From assembly GCA_027604705.1 (NCBI GenBank), contig JADHYV010000032.1, positions 62,001 to 126,000 of the forward strand: a stretch of DNA of 64,000 bases, written 5' to 3'. Both the position numbers and the translations under genes were made by a program. Under the pieces are notes generated by a model. The model ran no database searches. It was not told the origin of the DNA and saw only the letters and a program-made list of their open reading frames with translations. Origin of the DNA: Allomyces arbusculus. Lineage: Eukaryota > Blastocladiomycota > Blastocladiomycetes > Blastocladiales > Blastocladiaceae. This document shows, one piece after another, positions 31,336 to 42,417 of this stretch; the stretch's first letter is position 1; every line of letters starts with the position of its first letter.

Positions 31336-33039
31336 TCCGACCAGTCCCGCGCCCAACCGACGACAACCAAAAGCGGAGAAGACGACGATGGGAATGAAGA
31401 GCACGAGAAGATTGTCGCGCATCGATCTTGACAGGATCTTGAGCATGGTTGCGCGACGTGCATGCTGTCGCGGCCAAGTATATCATGTACCCCTGCCACT
31501 TGTCTCGAGCACATGAGCAGCATTCATCGACGTCGGGCTCGGCCAAACTCGTTGTTGGAACCCGAGTCGTGCAATCATCGCGCCAAATCATATTCTGCCC
31601 TTCAGCCTTCCCACGACCACAACCTGCCGTCACTACGACTATGTATAAAGAGAGCGACCGCGACTTGGCCTTTCCTGACCCCACTGCCAGACTGGAGCCA
31701 TTTCGGCAGTACGGCGGCCAAACGTGCGCAGCCCCCCGTCACGTTCGCGGACCTGCTTGCCATTCGATCACAGGTCGCCGCCGATAAGGTGCACTGAATT
31801 TGCAACCCCGAGCAATGAAGGGCACCAGAGCCATGCAGCGGGAGATCGGGTGCACCGGAACTTGAGGTCGCACCGTGCCCGCCGAACAGCGATCTGCTCG
31901 AGAGGACGACGACGTCGCGCCAGGGCGAACAGGCGCACAGTTTCTGCGCCAAGCGCACCCCCGCTCCCGGCCGTACTCGTGCGCAGAGTAGGACCTGGCA
32001 AGCAGATTGGACTCCGACTCCATTTTCTCGTTTTGCTGCTGTGCTCCGAGGTTTTCTTTTGCGCTTCAAAATTTGCTTCGATCTTTGTTCTCGCCTGTTC
32101 GTGCCACCCGTTTCCGCCGGTTCCGTCCACCCGATCCGATCCGGCGCTGACCCTGCCACGCCGACACAAACGCACAGACTCTCCACCACCGCCATACCGC
32201 GCCGCTCTTCACCTTCATCCTTTGCGTCGCGCCGCGCACGTTCTCGGTAAGCAACCCTTTCTCTCGCCGTGTGGCTCGTTCTCGTGCTGCTTGTCGTGAT
32301 TGCCGTGGCCCGTACTCAGAACCCAGACGGGAACAGGAACGTGGCCGTGGGAAACGCAGCTATGCATGGCCACGGGGCAGAGCTATTTGTGCGAGAGGGT
32401 GGGGTGGGGGGGGGGGGGGTACGGGGTGCCGCGTTGGCTTGAGGTGCCGAGCTTGCATTTCGGTTGAATCTACCTTTTTGTGAGCTTATTTTTTGGTTTT
32501 TCGTTGTGCGTGGGCCGCGGTGCTCGTGAGGCGCACCGCGCATATCTGAGGATGACCAGGCGAGCATCGCGTCTCGCGTCTCTTGCCAATGCACGCGATC
32601 TTCACATGCCAGAGCCACGCCGATCTGCTTTTCGCGTCATCAACGCCAACATCCCAACTCCGGCCAACTCCATTTTCGTCGACCACAACGCAGCGCCGCG
32701 ACCACGCCGACAAATACAAAGCGAGACTTGGTGCAAAGTGACGCGCGCGCGCTCTCCACCGGCAACTAGGGCTGCCGCAACTCTGAGTGATCCACGTCGA
32801 CAGGGAACCTGCGGGACTTGCAGGCAGCGTCAACCACCGCTGACTGATCGCTCTCCGCCGCACCGGGCCTCCTGCAAATAATTCCCGCGCGGCGCGAACC
32901 GACACCATTGCCACGTCAGTGGCACGCTGCGTGACGCGCGACGCGTCTCGAGTCAAGTTGAACGCGTCTCGCCCAAGTAAAAAAGGAGCCAGAGCCCAAG
33001 CTCGCGTCTTCTCTCCTGCTCTCGACTCGCACGACCAAG
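31336..33039. other. long intergenic region upstream of BLM10
   Basis: About 1.7 kb with no supported gene; it marks the right edge of the accessory block. It includes a run of 14 G at 32406-32419 and a T-rich patch at about 32480-32510. A 197-codon minus-strand frame (31602-32195) has no family features. Confidence 0.4.
32406..32419 (+). repeat. G14 homopolymer tract
   Basis: Fourteen consecutive G within a longer G-rich stretch (about 32395-32430). One of three G/C homopolymers in this window, all between genes. Confidence 0.9.
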
Positions 33040-36000
33040 ATGGTCACGCACGACACTCTCCTCAACGACCTCACGCTCCCGGGTAACATGTGGCCCGCGT
33101 GGATCCTGCCGCCGACCGACGCGCCGTCGCTGCGGTGGACCGCTCCGCGCCACAGCTTTGCCGACCCGACCGACGCCGATATTGACGCGGCCATGGACGA
33201 CCTCGACACCGGCGACGGTGGAGACGAGGACTTGGAAGACGCTGAGGACGATGACGCCGTCGACGACATGGACCTCACGCACAACGACCCGGTGCTCGCT
33301 GTCGTGGCGCCGACGCTCGAGCACCCCGGCGAGTCGACCGACGATTTGCCCGCTGAACAGGCCGTGCCCGACGAGTCGGTCGAGGCATTGCTCGCTGCCG
33401 TCGAAAACATGGCCGTGGCCGATTTGAAGGACATGGAAGTGATGGCGACGACGCGCGCGGGCATTTACGGGGTGGACGTGGACAAGCCCGAGAAGCACGC
33501 GCTGCTGCAGAACCTGCCGTACTACGGCACGATTTGCGAGCGCAAGGAAGGGCAGGCGCTTTTGGCCGAGGCCAAGGCGCGGTTGCATGACGCAATTGCT
33601 GCGGGCAACTGGGTGCACGGGATTCCACCCGCGACGCGACGCGTTCACCTGTACGTACAGCTCGGCACCAATATGGTGGAGTTGCGACTGCGGAACTGAT
33701 ATCAGGCGCGGTTCGTAGATTCCTGGCCATGAAATACGCGCTCCCAATCCAGACGCGCATCGACTTGATCCAGCTCATGTACGAGATCATTGTCACGCCT
33801 AACATGGACATGTCGGTTGTATCGAACTGCGTGCGCTTGGCGGTGCGCTTGATGAAGTATGTTCGGGTCCTTGATCCTTTGTCACTCAGTGTGCAAACGA
33901 CCAAAATTGTAACCGTGCTTTGCCCACTTCCACCTTGTTTTCCCGGTTTCCAGAAAGGAGAGGCTGCTCGAAAAGCACGGTGCAACGTTTACGTTCCATT
34001 GGCGGCCTGTCTACACCATCATTCGCGACGCTTTTACGCGCAAGAGCTCGGCGCCCAAGCAGCCGGCCCTCTACATGCGGCACCTGCAGACGCTCGGCAC
34101 GTTCCTCGACCATGCCGAGCGCTACTTTCCGGCGTCGACGACCGACGAGGTGCTTGAGGAGCTGCTTCCGCTCGTCTCGACCACCGACATGTCGAGCACG
34201 ACCATGGCCTTCACGTTCTTCAACTTTCTCCTACCGACGCGGCACGTCACGCGCAAGCACATTGACACGATCCTGCTTGTCTGGCAGCAGTTTGTGCACT
34301 GCACGCCCATCGACGTGGCCGTGACCGACTGGCTCGCCCGGATCGCGCGCGACCAGCCGGATCTCGTGCGCCTGGACGACCTGCCGCGTATCTACGCCGC
34401 GGCATTGCGCAACCTCAAGCTGCCCGTCGGATCGACTGCCGCCGGCGCTGCCGGACGCAGCCGTCTAAGCTACGGCGTCGCGTTCGACTTGACGGGCGAG
34501 CGGGTCGACTTGTTGCAATTGCGCCGCCAGTACAGCCGTACGCGCGTGATTTCGAAGTTCATGGTCCTGACCCTGCACTTGCCGGGCGCTATTGATCACC
34601 TGCACGCGTTCATCAAGGCGTTTGAGTCGTTCACGCACCCGAGCAACCACGGGTCCTGGACGGGCACGCTCGCGCGGCTTCTGCGCGGGCTCGCGAGCGA
34701 ATTGTCGACGCGCGTCTCTGGCGAGTACGGCCCCTGTCCGCCCGTCGTCGTCGAGAACGTACGCGCGATTGCCGACTGGCTGCGCGGACCTGTAACGTGG
34801 GCCATGTACGCCAAGGACGCCGGTGCCGCGCAGGCCGCGCAAACGGCGTTGCGGCACTTGGTCGCTCTCGATCCGGCCGCCATGATGCCGGCGCTTCTCG
34901 ACGAGCATATTTACCCGGCGCTCGGTGCCGGAGACGAGGGTGGTGCGGGCGTTGGTGCGAGTGTCGCACACGCGCACCGTACGGTCACGGCGCTCGCAGC
35001 GCTGAATGCGTGCGCAAGCGCGCTCGTGCACCCGGATATGTTCCCCGCGGGCCCGCGCGAGCATGTCGTGAACGTGCTGTTTTTGGTCTTGCCGGGGATT
35101 GATATCAACGACCACAACAAGACGCTCACGACGCTCCTTTTTATCGCGCACGTCATGATGGTCTTTGATTTCGCCAACACCGACCGGTTCCCGCACGCCG
35201 GCGAGTACGTCGGCGAGGACTGGATTGTGCAGTATCTTGCACGAATCTTCACGCTGCTCGAGAACATGGACGCCGAAGGACCGGGCGCCGCGGGGGCTGG
35301 CAGCCAGCCGGGCGCGTCCAAGGGCACTGCGTCGGGCGGGATCGAGCGCAATATGGCGCAGGCACTGCTGTTTGCGACCCACGCCGTCTTTGCCGCATTG
35401 CCGCCGCCGCTGTTTGACTTGGCCCTGCGCAAGTTGCTCGAGTGGCTCCGATCGCACACGCTCCTGCAGTCGGCCGCGACGGTTGGGCGCATGGTCTCGT
35501 CGATTATCCAGCGGTCTCCGAAAACGGCCGTCCCCCGCGTGCTCGAGTGGCTCGAGGCGCGGATGCGCGACGAGATCAAGCACGGCGCCGGGAGTCGTGC
35601 CACGCTCCTGACGCGTGGAGCCACCACCGAGCAAGGGACCGCGACGCTCGTCTGGTACTTGCACGTGCTCTCAACGACGGTGCGGATGCCCGGCAATGTG
35701 CTTGTGGAACCGACCGTGCGTTCCGCCGTGGAGCGGATCATTAGCATGATCATGGACTTGCCCGACCGCCAAGTGTTCCGGTTCGCGCATACAGCCGTGG
35801 CCAGTGTCGTCTACGCGCTCACGGCCGTCTACGCCGTCGACGCGACGCCCGTGCACGCCGACGCCGGCGGCCAAGGCAACCACACGCAGTACTTGCTCCC
35901 GCACGAAGTCTCGGTGCACTGGCACGTGCCGCAGCCCGAGGAACTCGAGTGGGCGCAGGCGCTCGTGCAAAAGTATGCGGCACAAGTAGCATCGGGCCTG

Positions 36001-39000
36001 ACCAAGCTCATGGACGATGTCCTCGCTCCCGCAGGCGAAAGCGAGCCGGACCCGCGCGCCGCGCTCGACACGTTTGCCGTGCAGCACGCGTGGGTGCAGC
36101 ACCTGTCCCTGCTCACGGCGCTGCAGCGCGCCGTCGCCGGGTGGCGACACGAGTACATGAAGCGCGAAAAGTACGTGATGCCGCGCGTGCTCGACGCCCG
36201 CCCGATCCGCAAACTTGTTGGGAAATTGCTGTTGCGTGCGTGGACTGTGTTCCGCCCACTCGCCGCCGACCGCGACGACTCGCAGGCGGCGGATACGGTC
36301 AAGCCGTCGCTCGCGATTCTGCAGCTCCTCGTCGCCGCGACTCGCGCGCACCTGACCAATTTCGGTGCCGGCGAGACCCCCGCGGCGTCGCGCGCACAGG
36401 AACTGAAAGTGCTCAAGAGCATGATGCGACTCGTGCCGGGCGCCGGTGCCGGCGCGGTGATGCCGTTCACGACCACACCGCTCCCGGCCACGGGCATGCC
36501 CGCGGTCGACTTTGATGGAGTTTCGGTCGGGCCCGACGAAGCTACGCGCAAGCGCGCGCCGATAGCCCTGCACTTGCGCCGTGCCGCGCTGATCCACGCG
36601 CGCCATTGCCAAGCCAATGTTGTGCCTTTACCTGCATCGCCGACGGACCGGCAGCTAATGGAGAACTTGTATGCGGTCACGGATGCGCCGTTCTCGACGA
36701 TTCGCAACCACGCGCAGGCCGCGCTCGTGCGCGGGTTGCGCACGCATCCGGCGCCGAGGAACGCATTGGTGATGCGCGCGATTGAGCGGCTGGACGCGCT
36801 CGTGGTCTTGCCGACGGTAAATGATGCGGCAGTGCCGGCGTCATCGAGCCCGGCAGTGCCGATGCCGTCGGGGTCGCCGGGTGCAGCGGAGCCCGTTCCT
36901 GCGTTGCCAAGTGCAGTAGACGCAGCGGCGCCATCACCGAGTCCGGCAACACCCGTCCCGGGTGCCGCCGCGTCGCCCAGTCCGGCTGTGCCGCGCCGCT
37001 TCCCCGCGGGAATTCCGCCGCACGTTGCCGCGGCGCTCGCCGCAGCCAAGAACGGCCCGCGTCCAGCGTCGCCCGCAGCGGCGCGGGACGAGCGCAGTCG
37101 GCGCGAGGAACGCATTCGCGCTGGCCTGGGCCTGCTGCGATTGAGTTCGTTCATGACGGTGATTGCAACGCACGACCAGTTCCGATGGCCGCTCGCGCGC
37201 GCGTTGCTGCGTATTACACAAACCGAGGACAAGCCCGGGATCCAGGCGGCCGCACACCAGTGGCTCGTGCAGTACCTCGTCGTCATGTCCTTCCACCGGT
37301 ACGAGGTCGGGGACGTCGGCGACCGCGCGCGCCAGTTGGTTCGGGATTGGGCTAAGCCAGAAGAAGAGGGCAAAGAGTCGGAGAAGGAGGCTGAGGACAA
37401 AAAGAAGCGCGTGAACGACTTGGCCTACCCGACGCCCGAGATCGCCAAGCAGCTGCAGCGCGAGACAGTCGAGAACCTCGTCAATGTGCTTGTGACCCGT
37501 GGGCAGAGCCTGTTCCCGGACGCGCCGGCTGTCCGGTTCCATTGGCGCGCCGAGGGCATGGTCATTTCATTCCTGTGCGCGACGCTCGTCAATGTCGATA
37601 TGCCCCTGTCGCCCGACTTGGGTCGCGCCGTCATGCACGGGTGGGTCCATGCGCACCCGCACCTGCGCCAAATGTACGAGTCGGCGCTGATCATGCTGCT
37701 GGGGTTGATCAAATCGATTGCCGTGCCCAAGTCGCGCAAGACCGAGGTGGTTGTCGACGAGCGTTTCCGCAAGTGGATCGAGACCGAGGAGCGGCTCACT
37801 CCGGCGACGACGGGTGGGAAGGCGCCAATGGATGCCGACTCGACGGCTGCTGGCGACGCTGCGATGGAGGTCGACGAGGAGCCATCGAGTGGCGATCCTG
37901 ATGCGACGCCGCGGGCCCGGGACCCGTCCGAGTTTTACTTTGACAATTCGTGGATCGGGTGGCTGTGCTACCCGTCGACGGCCAAGGTCTACATCCGCAA
38001 CGACCCGCAATGCGCGTCGGCGCTGCCACTCCCCGACACGGTCGTGGACTGTGTCGAAGCCCTTCGCGCGGCCCTGCGCGATGCGGCTTTCCTCGCCAAG
38101 GTCTTCCACTACCAGACGCTCGAGCAGGGCGGCGCGCAACAGCACCAAGTGCGGTTCTCGTGGAACCGTGCGGGCCAGTTGCTGCGGCTCCTGTTCACGG
38201 TCATCGGGCCAGATGCCGACGCGCTGCGGCTCGTCATCGAGCACGCCCAGAAACAGTTGCGCGCGCCCGCCGACCAGCCGACGCAAATCAAGTGCGGGCT
38301 CGAGTGGGCCGCGGCGCTCGTGCGGGTCGCGACCAAACACTGGGCACCGGCCGATCGAGACGCCGTCACAGCAGCGTTGTTGCCGCTGATCGAGGACGGA
38401 ATGCGCGCGGCCGTGCCCGACACTCTCCACCTCTTCCGGACGGCGCTGCGGTTCATTCTCGTCAAGCGCGACCCAAGGCGGTCGGCAGCCGTCATTCAGA
38501 TGATTGTGCGCGTTGCTGCGGCATGGCACGCGGCCGTGCCAGCTAACGGGACCGCCGCGCCGGCGCAAGATGAGTCGGCCAGTGCCGGCGGCGCCTTTTC
38601 CGAGGCGTGTAAGTGGGCGTACCTGCGCGATTTGGTCGACGGGCTCGGGCAGCGCGGCACGTCCGAGTTGCCCGCGCTCGTCCTCGCCCCGGCGACCGCG
38701 CAGCTCGCGCACCCGTACAAGCTCGTGCGCGACACGGTTGCGACTGTGGTTGCCGATTTGATTTCGACGAGTTTCCGCCCGCGTCTGCCGAATGTTGCGG
38801 CGGTTGTTGACGCTGCGAGTGCTGGGACCGACGACGCGCCGTGGTACGTCGAGGCGGCGGCGCCGGTGCACACGGCCGTGGCGGCTATGCACGACGTCTG
38901 GACATCGGCTGTGAGGACGGAATCGCATGCGCTCGCGGCCAAGTCGATTGCGACAGTTCTCGGGACCGTGGCGCGGTTCTACCGCCCGTTGCCGGCCCAT

Positions 39001-39885
39001 ACTGCGATCCCGGTGCTCATCGGCGCCGTGCTCCCGCTCGTCACGTCCGACGACGCGGCCGACGTCGAGGCGAGCAATATCGCGATCATGTCGGCGGCCA
39101 ACTTTGATTTGGCGACGCCTCAACGGACTCGCGCGATGGTCGATACGTGGATGGGTGTGATTTCGGCGGGCGCGAGCGATGCCGCTGTCGAAGGGGCCAG
39201 CGGCAGTCCGCGACCCACGTCGCCGACTGGTAACGGCGCCGGGTCGACATCGTGGCAAATCAAGCTCAAGGCGCTCCAGGCCGTCCAAGTCGTCTATTTC
39301 CGACACCTGCCGTTGCTGACCGTGGCCGACCGCGATGCAATTGTCGACCAAGTCGGGGCGGTGCTCCTCGACGCGCACCCGGAAGTACGCGCGCTTGCCG
39401 GAGTCACGCTGGCCGGGATCGTACAGTGCAGTGGCGATAGCCCGAGCAACCCGTCGACGCTGACTGGCAGTGCCACAAGTACCTCCTCCGATACGTTCCA
39501 CGTGGTCCACCGCGTGCAAGCGCTTGGGCGCGCGCTGCTGACGACGGGTCCTGGACGCTCGATCCCACGCCGGGCGCGTGGTGCCGCGCAGCTGCCCGCC
39601 GGGTATGCCGAAGCTCTGCGGCACCGTCACGCCGGTGTGCTTGCGTTGGCGGCCGTCGTGCGTGCGCACCCGTACTCGGTACCCGTGCCTGAGGTACCCG
39701 ACGCGCTCGTTGCGGTCGCGCGGTACGTCGAGGATCCGGCGCCGGTGGGGCCGGCGGCACGCACCGCGCTCGCCGAATTCAAGCGCACGCACGTCGACTC
39801 GTGGCACATCGACCAAATGCGCATGGACCCGGAGCAGGTGGCGGCGCTCGCGGATGTGCTCGTGTCGCCATCGTATTACGCGTGA
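33040..39885 (+). CDS. BLM10: proteasome activator BLM10/PA200 (PSME4)
   Basis: Three exons (33040-33650, 33719-33856, 33954-39885) give 2226 aa, in the range of Blm10/PA200 (about 1850-2150) or a little longer. It is a HEAT-repeat dome that caps the 20S proteasome. After an acidic, disordered N-terminal stretch, the first splice gives FLAMKYALPIQTRIDLIQLM, aligned with PA200's LDQKYxxxxDDRLKF region; the second splice restores KERLLEKHGATFTFHWRPVY, the family's LPWRPVY motif. Helical repeats follow throughout. A low-complexity Ala/Pro/Ser insert lies at about residues 1165-1260. The C-terminus is SPSYYA; Blm10 ends in a hydrophobic-Tyr-x motif (YYA in yeast) that inserts into the 20S alpha pocket and opens the gate, and YYA is present here. 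Confidence 0.93.
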
Positions 39886-40551
39886 GGTGGTTGGTGCGTG
39901 ATGGGTTCCACGAATGGAGTTGGAGGAAGTTTGTATCCTATTTCGGTTTATTTTGACAGCCCAGGTTTTTGGTTTCATCCTTTCCAACTTTTCCCTCGCC
40001 GGTTGGACATCAGTGAAAAGACAACCTGGCCTTGAAGTTAATGCTTTCGACGAGCAGCAACAACCAGAAGGATGATAACAGACATGTAGTGCGAAAAGCA
40101 TGAGAACATACAGCGAGGACTGTTCAGATTGCTTATGACAGAGCAAGTCGTTTCCTGCAAGCAGCTGCCAAGCGACAGAGTTTCAAGCACATGGCAATTT
40201 CGACTCTGAGTGAACCGAGAGTAGGTACGTACGATCTGGCATACGTATATACCTAATTTTCTGAGAGAACACATCAACTTGCGCAAATGCGGATCGCTGA
40301 GTCAGAGCTGGCCAGTCCACATCTCGGATCACCAGCACTGGTCGCACGACACCTGAAACTATAGTTTCTGACTCTCCCCTGACCAAAATGTTTCGATGAC
40401 AGAGTTTCATCGACTTGAAGTTGCGGGCTGGAGCATTCAAGTCGCCACCACCATCCGTCAAGCAAGTTACTCCCCACATACGCTGCGTCGCGACCGCGCG
40501 CCCCTTCCGCGCACACGTCAGTCTCCAACCCCGTCCTCCAGTTCGCGCACT
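39886..40551. other. convergent intergenic region
   Basis: A 3'-to-3' spacer between BLM10 and the PP2C gene, AT-richer around 40060-40280. No gene seen. Confidence 0.45.
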
Positions 40552-41798
40552 TCACGACGAGGCGCCCGCTGGCGTTGCGGTCAGCGGCGCAATCAGTACG
40601 CACACGGCCGAGACGTTATCGTCAATCTCGAGCGCGTCGAGGCCGCGCAGGGCCTCGGCCACGACACTCGCACACGCCCTGTCGGCGACCTTCGCCGATG
40701 CGGGGCCACCCCGCACCGCGTTCCCGACCAACCGCGCAACGCGGCCCGGTTCCGGCAAACCGTCCCAGACGCCGTCCGACGCGAGCACGATCGTACGGTC
40801 GGCGGCCGGGTCGATGCGGTGCACGGTGATTTCTGGGTCGGCGTGCACCCCGAGCCGCCGCGCAACGGAGTCGCCGAGCGACCGGGTCACGACGAGGCCT
40901 GGGTATGGGAGGGTGCCCTTGTAGATGCGTAGCGGGCCTTGCGCTGAGGGTTCTTGCAGACAAGGGAGGTGGAGGTGAGTCGGGTAAGATGATAGAATGG
41001 AAAATGGGTGGGGTGGATACGTACGGTCAGTCGGGCAATCGGTCTGGACGCGATCGACGCGCGCTCCGGCAGCTTGCACGCGCGCGAGCTCGGTCGGGTT
41101 CTCGCAGTTGTGGTCGCTAGGCAGATACAAGCAGAGTTCCGGCAGTTTAGTGCGTGCTGGGATGGAGATGGGGGGATCGCGGTTGCGTACGTGGTCAGGG
41201 GCACTGTTTTCAGCGGCATGGCGCCAGATTCGTCGGCGCTGCCCTCGGCATCCACTTGCGCGAGCACGGCGCGGCTGTCGCCGACATTCGCGACAACGCA
41301 CAGGTCCTGCGTAAGCACCGCGACAACCGCCGTCGAGCCAGACAGATAACAATCGATCCCAGGCTCGTCGAGCAACCGCGAATTTGCGTCCTGAAACGCG
41401 CGCACGAGCGCCGCGCGCACCGCGGTCTCGTCCACCACCGTCGTGGCACGCAAGTGCGTGGGCAAATCCGTCTCGATCACTTGCCGCGCGAACCGCGATG
41501 CCTTGCCTCCGTCGGATCCGTGGCCGTCGAGGACGCCAACGGCGAGGATACCGGGTGCCACGGGCACAACAAGCGTCTCGTCCTGCTGCTCGGGGCGGGA
41601 CCCTTGAGCGCGACGTGCTGCGACGTAAGCCATGTAGTTGCGCATGTCGACGCGCATGCCCGCCGTCGTCGGCGGATCGGCCGACTTGCTGCGTGCGGCA
41701 CCTCCGGACTTGCGCACTTTGCCGGGCGTGCTGGGACGCGACCCTGGTGCGGCCGCAGACGCGGGAGGCGGCGCCGCAGCGGGGGTATTATCGGCCAT
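40552..41798 (-). CDS. PP2C-type protein phosphatase
   Basis: Three exons (41798-41191, 41116-41025, 40943-40552) give 363 aa. A metal-dependent Ser/Thr phosphatase. Motifs in order: RPEQQDETLVVP, GVLDGHGSDGG (DGH metal ligands), LSGSTAVVAVL, VANVGDSRAVL, LTTDHNCENPTE (restored by the first splice), IYKGTLPYPGLVVTRSLGD, ASDGVWDGL and DDNVSAVCVL. The last acceptor is chosen at 40944 because it gives an in-frame join; a nearby CAAG is an alternative out of frame. The first 55 residues are Ala/Pro/Ser-rich. No membrane segment. Substrate unknown. Confidence 0.9.
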
Positions 41799-42417
41799 AA
41801 TAGAGAGCTTGGGGTCGCTGAGAGTTGGAAAATAGTACTTCTTGGGCTTGCTTGTGCGTCGGGTCGAAAATGTCCAGGCCGCACGCGCCACCCGCTCCAG
41901 GTCGAGAAGCGTCGGCCGGTGCACACCTTGGCGGCGATTGCAGCAAGTAGGGCGGCCAATTTGGGCCGTAACGTAGTGGAGCTGCAGATGATGGTTCGTT
42001 CGCCGTCCGCCGCCGTTTGGAATTTTGACATTTACGTTTTGAACTGGCAACATGGCTGCTGACCAGCAGCGACACGCGACAGACGCTTGCGCAGCCCACA
42101 CCGACGTGAACCCAGCTGGTCGAGGTTGCGCTCGAGATGCTTGGCAAACTTCGCTTGCTCGGCCGCTCCTCCATATCGACATGAGCACGAATTGGCCTCC
42201 ACCCAAACGTTGCTTACCATGTAAATATTCCCGACCGGGTCCCCAGCCCGCGACGCACGCGCCCTCCCACGCGGCGCCTTCCCCACCCACCCACTCGCGC
42301 CCCGTCCTGTCCCACCACCACCAAGTCCTGCGCCAGTCCGCGAGTGCTCCGAATCACCCCCCCCCCCCCCCCCCTCCCCATTCCCCATGCAAAGTCTCCC
42401 CCCATCCTCCACCTGGC
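41799..42417. other. intergenic region with C18 tract
   Basis: This lies between the 3' end of the RhoGAP gene and the start of the PP2C gene, both on the minus strand. The PP2C frame stays open upstream of its ATG, but that part is not phosphatase-like. It contains a run of 18 C at 42357-42374. Confidence 0.4.
42357..42374 (-). repeat. G18 homopolymer tract (C18 on the plus strand)
   Basis: Eighteen consecutive C on the plus strand, in the presumed 3' region of the RhoGAP gene. Confidence 0.9.

Noticed and set aside
32486-32956. 156-codon minus-strand frame upstream of BLM10
   Set aside because: Opens without motif, signal or splice support; likely chance in GC-rich DNA.
37567-40146. 859-codon minus-strand frame opposite BLM10
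   Set aside because: Antisense shadow of a long GC-rich exon, Arg/Gly/His-rich with no domain.
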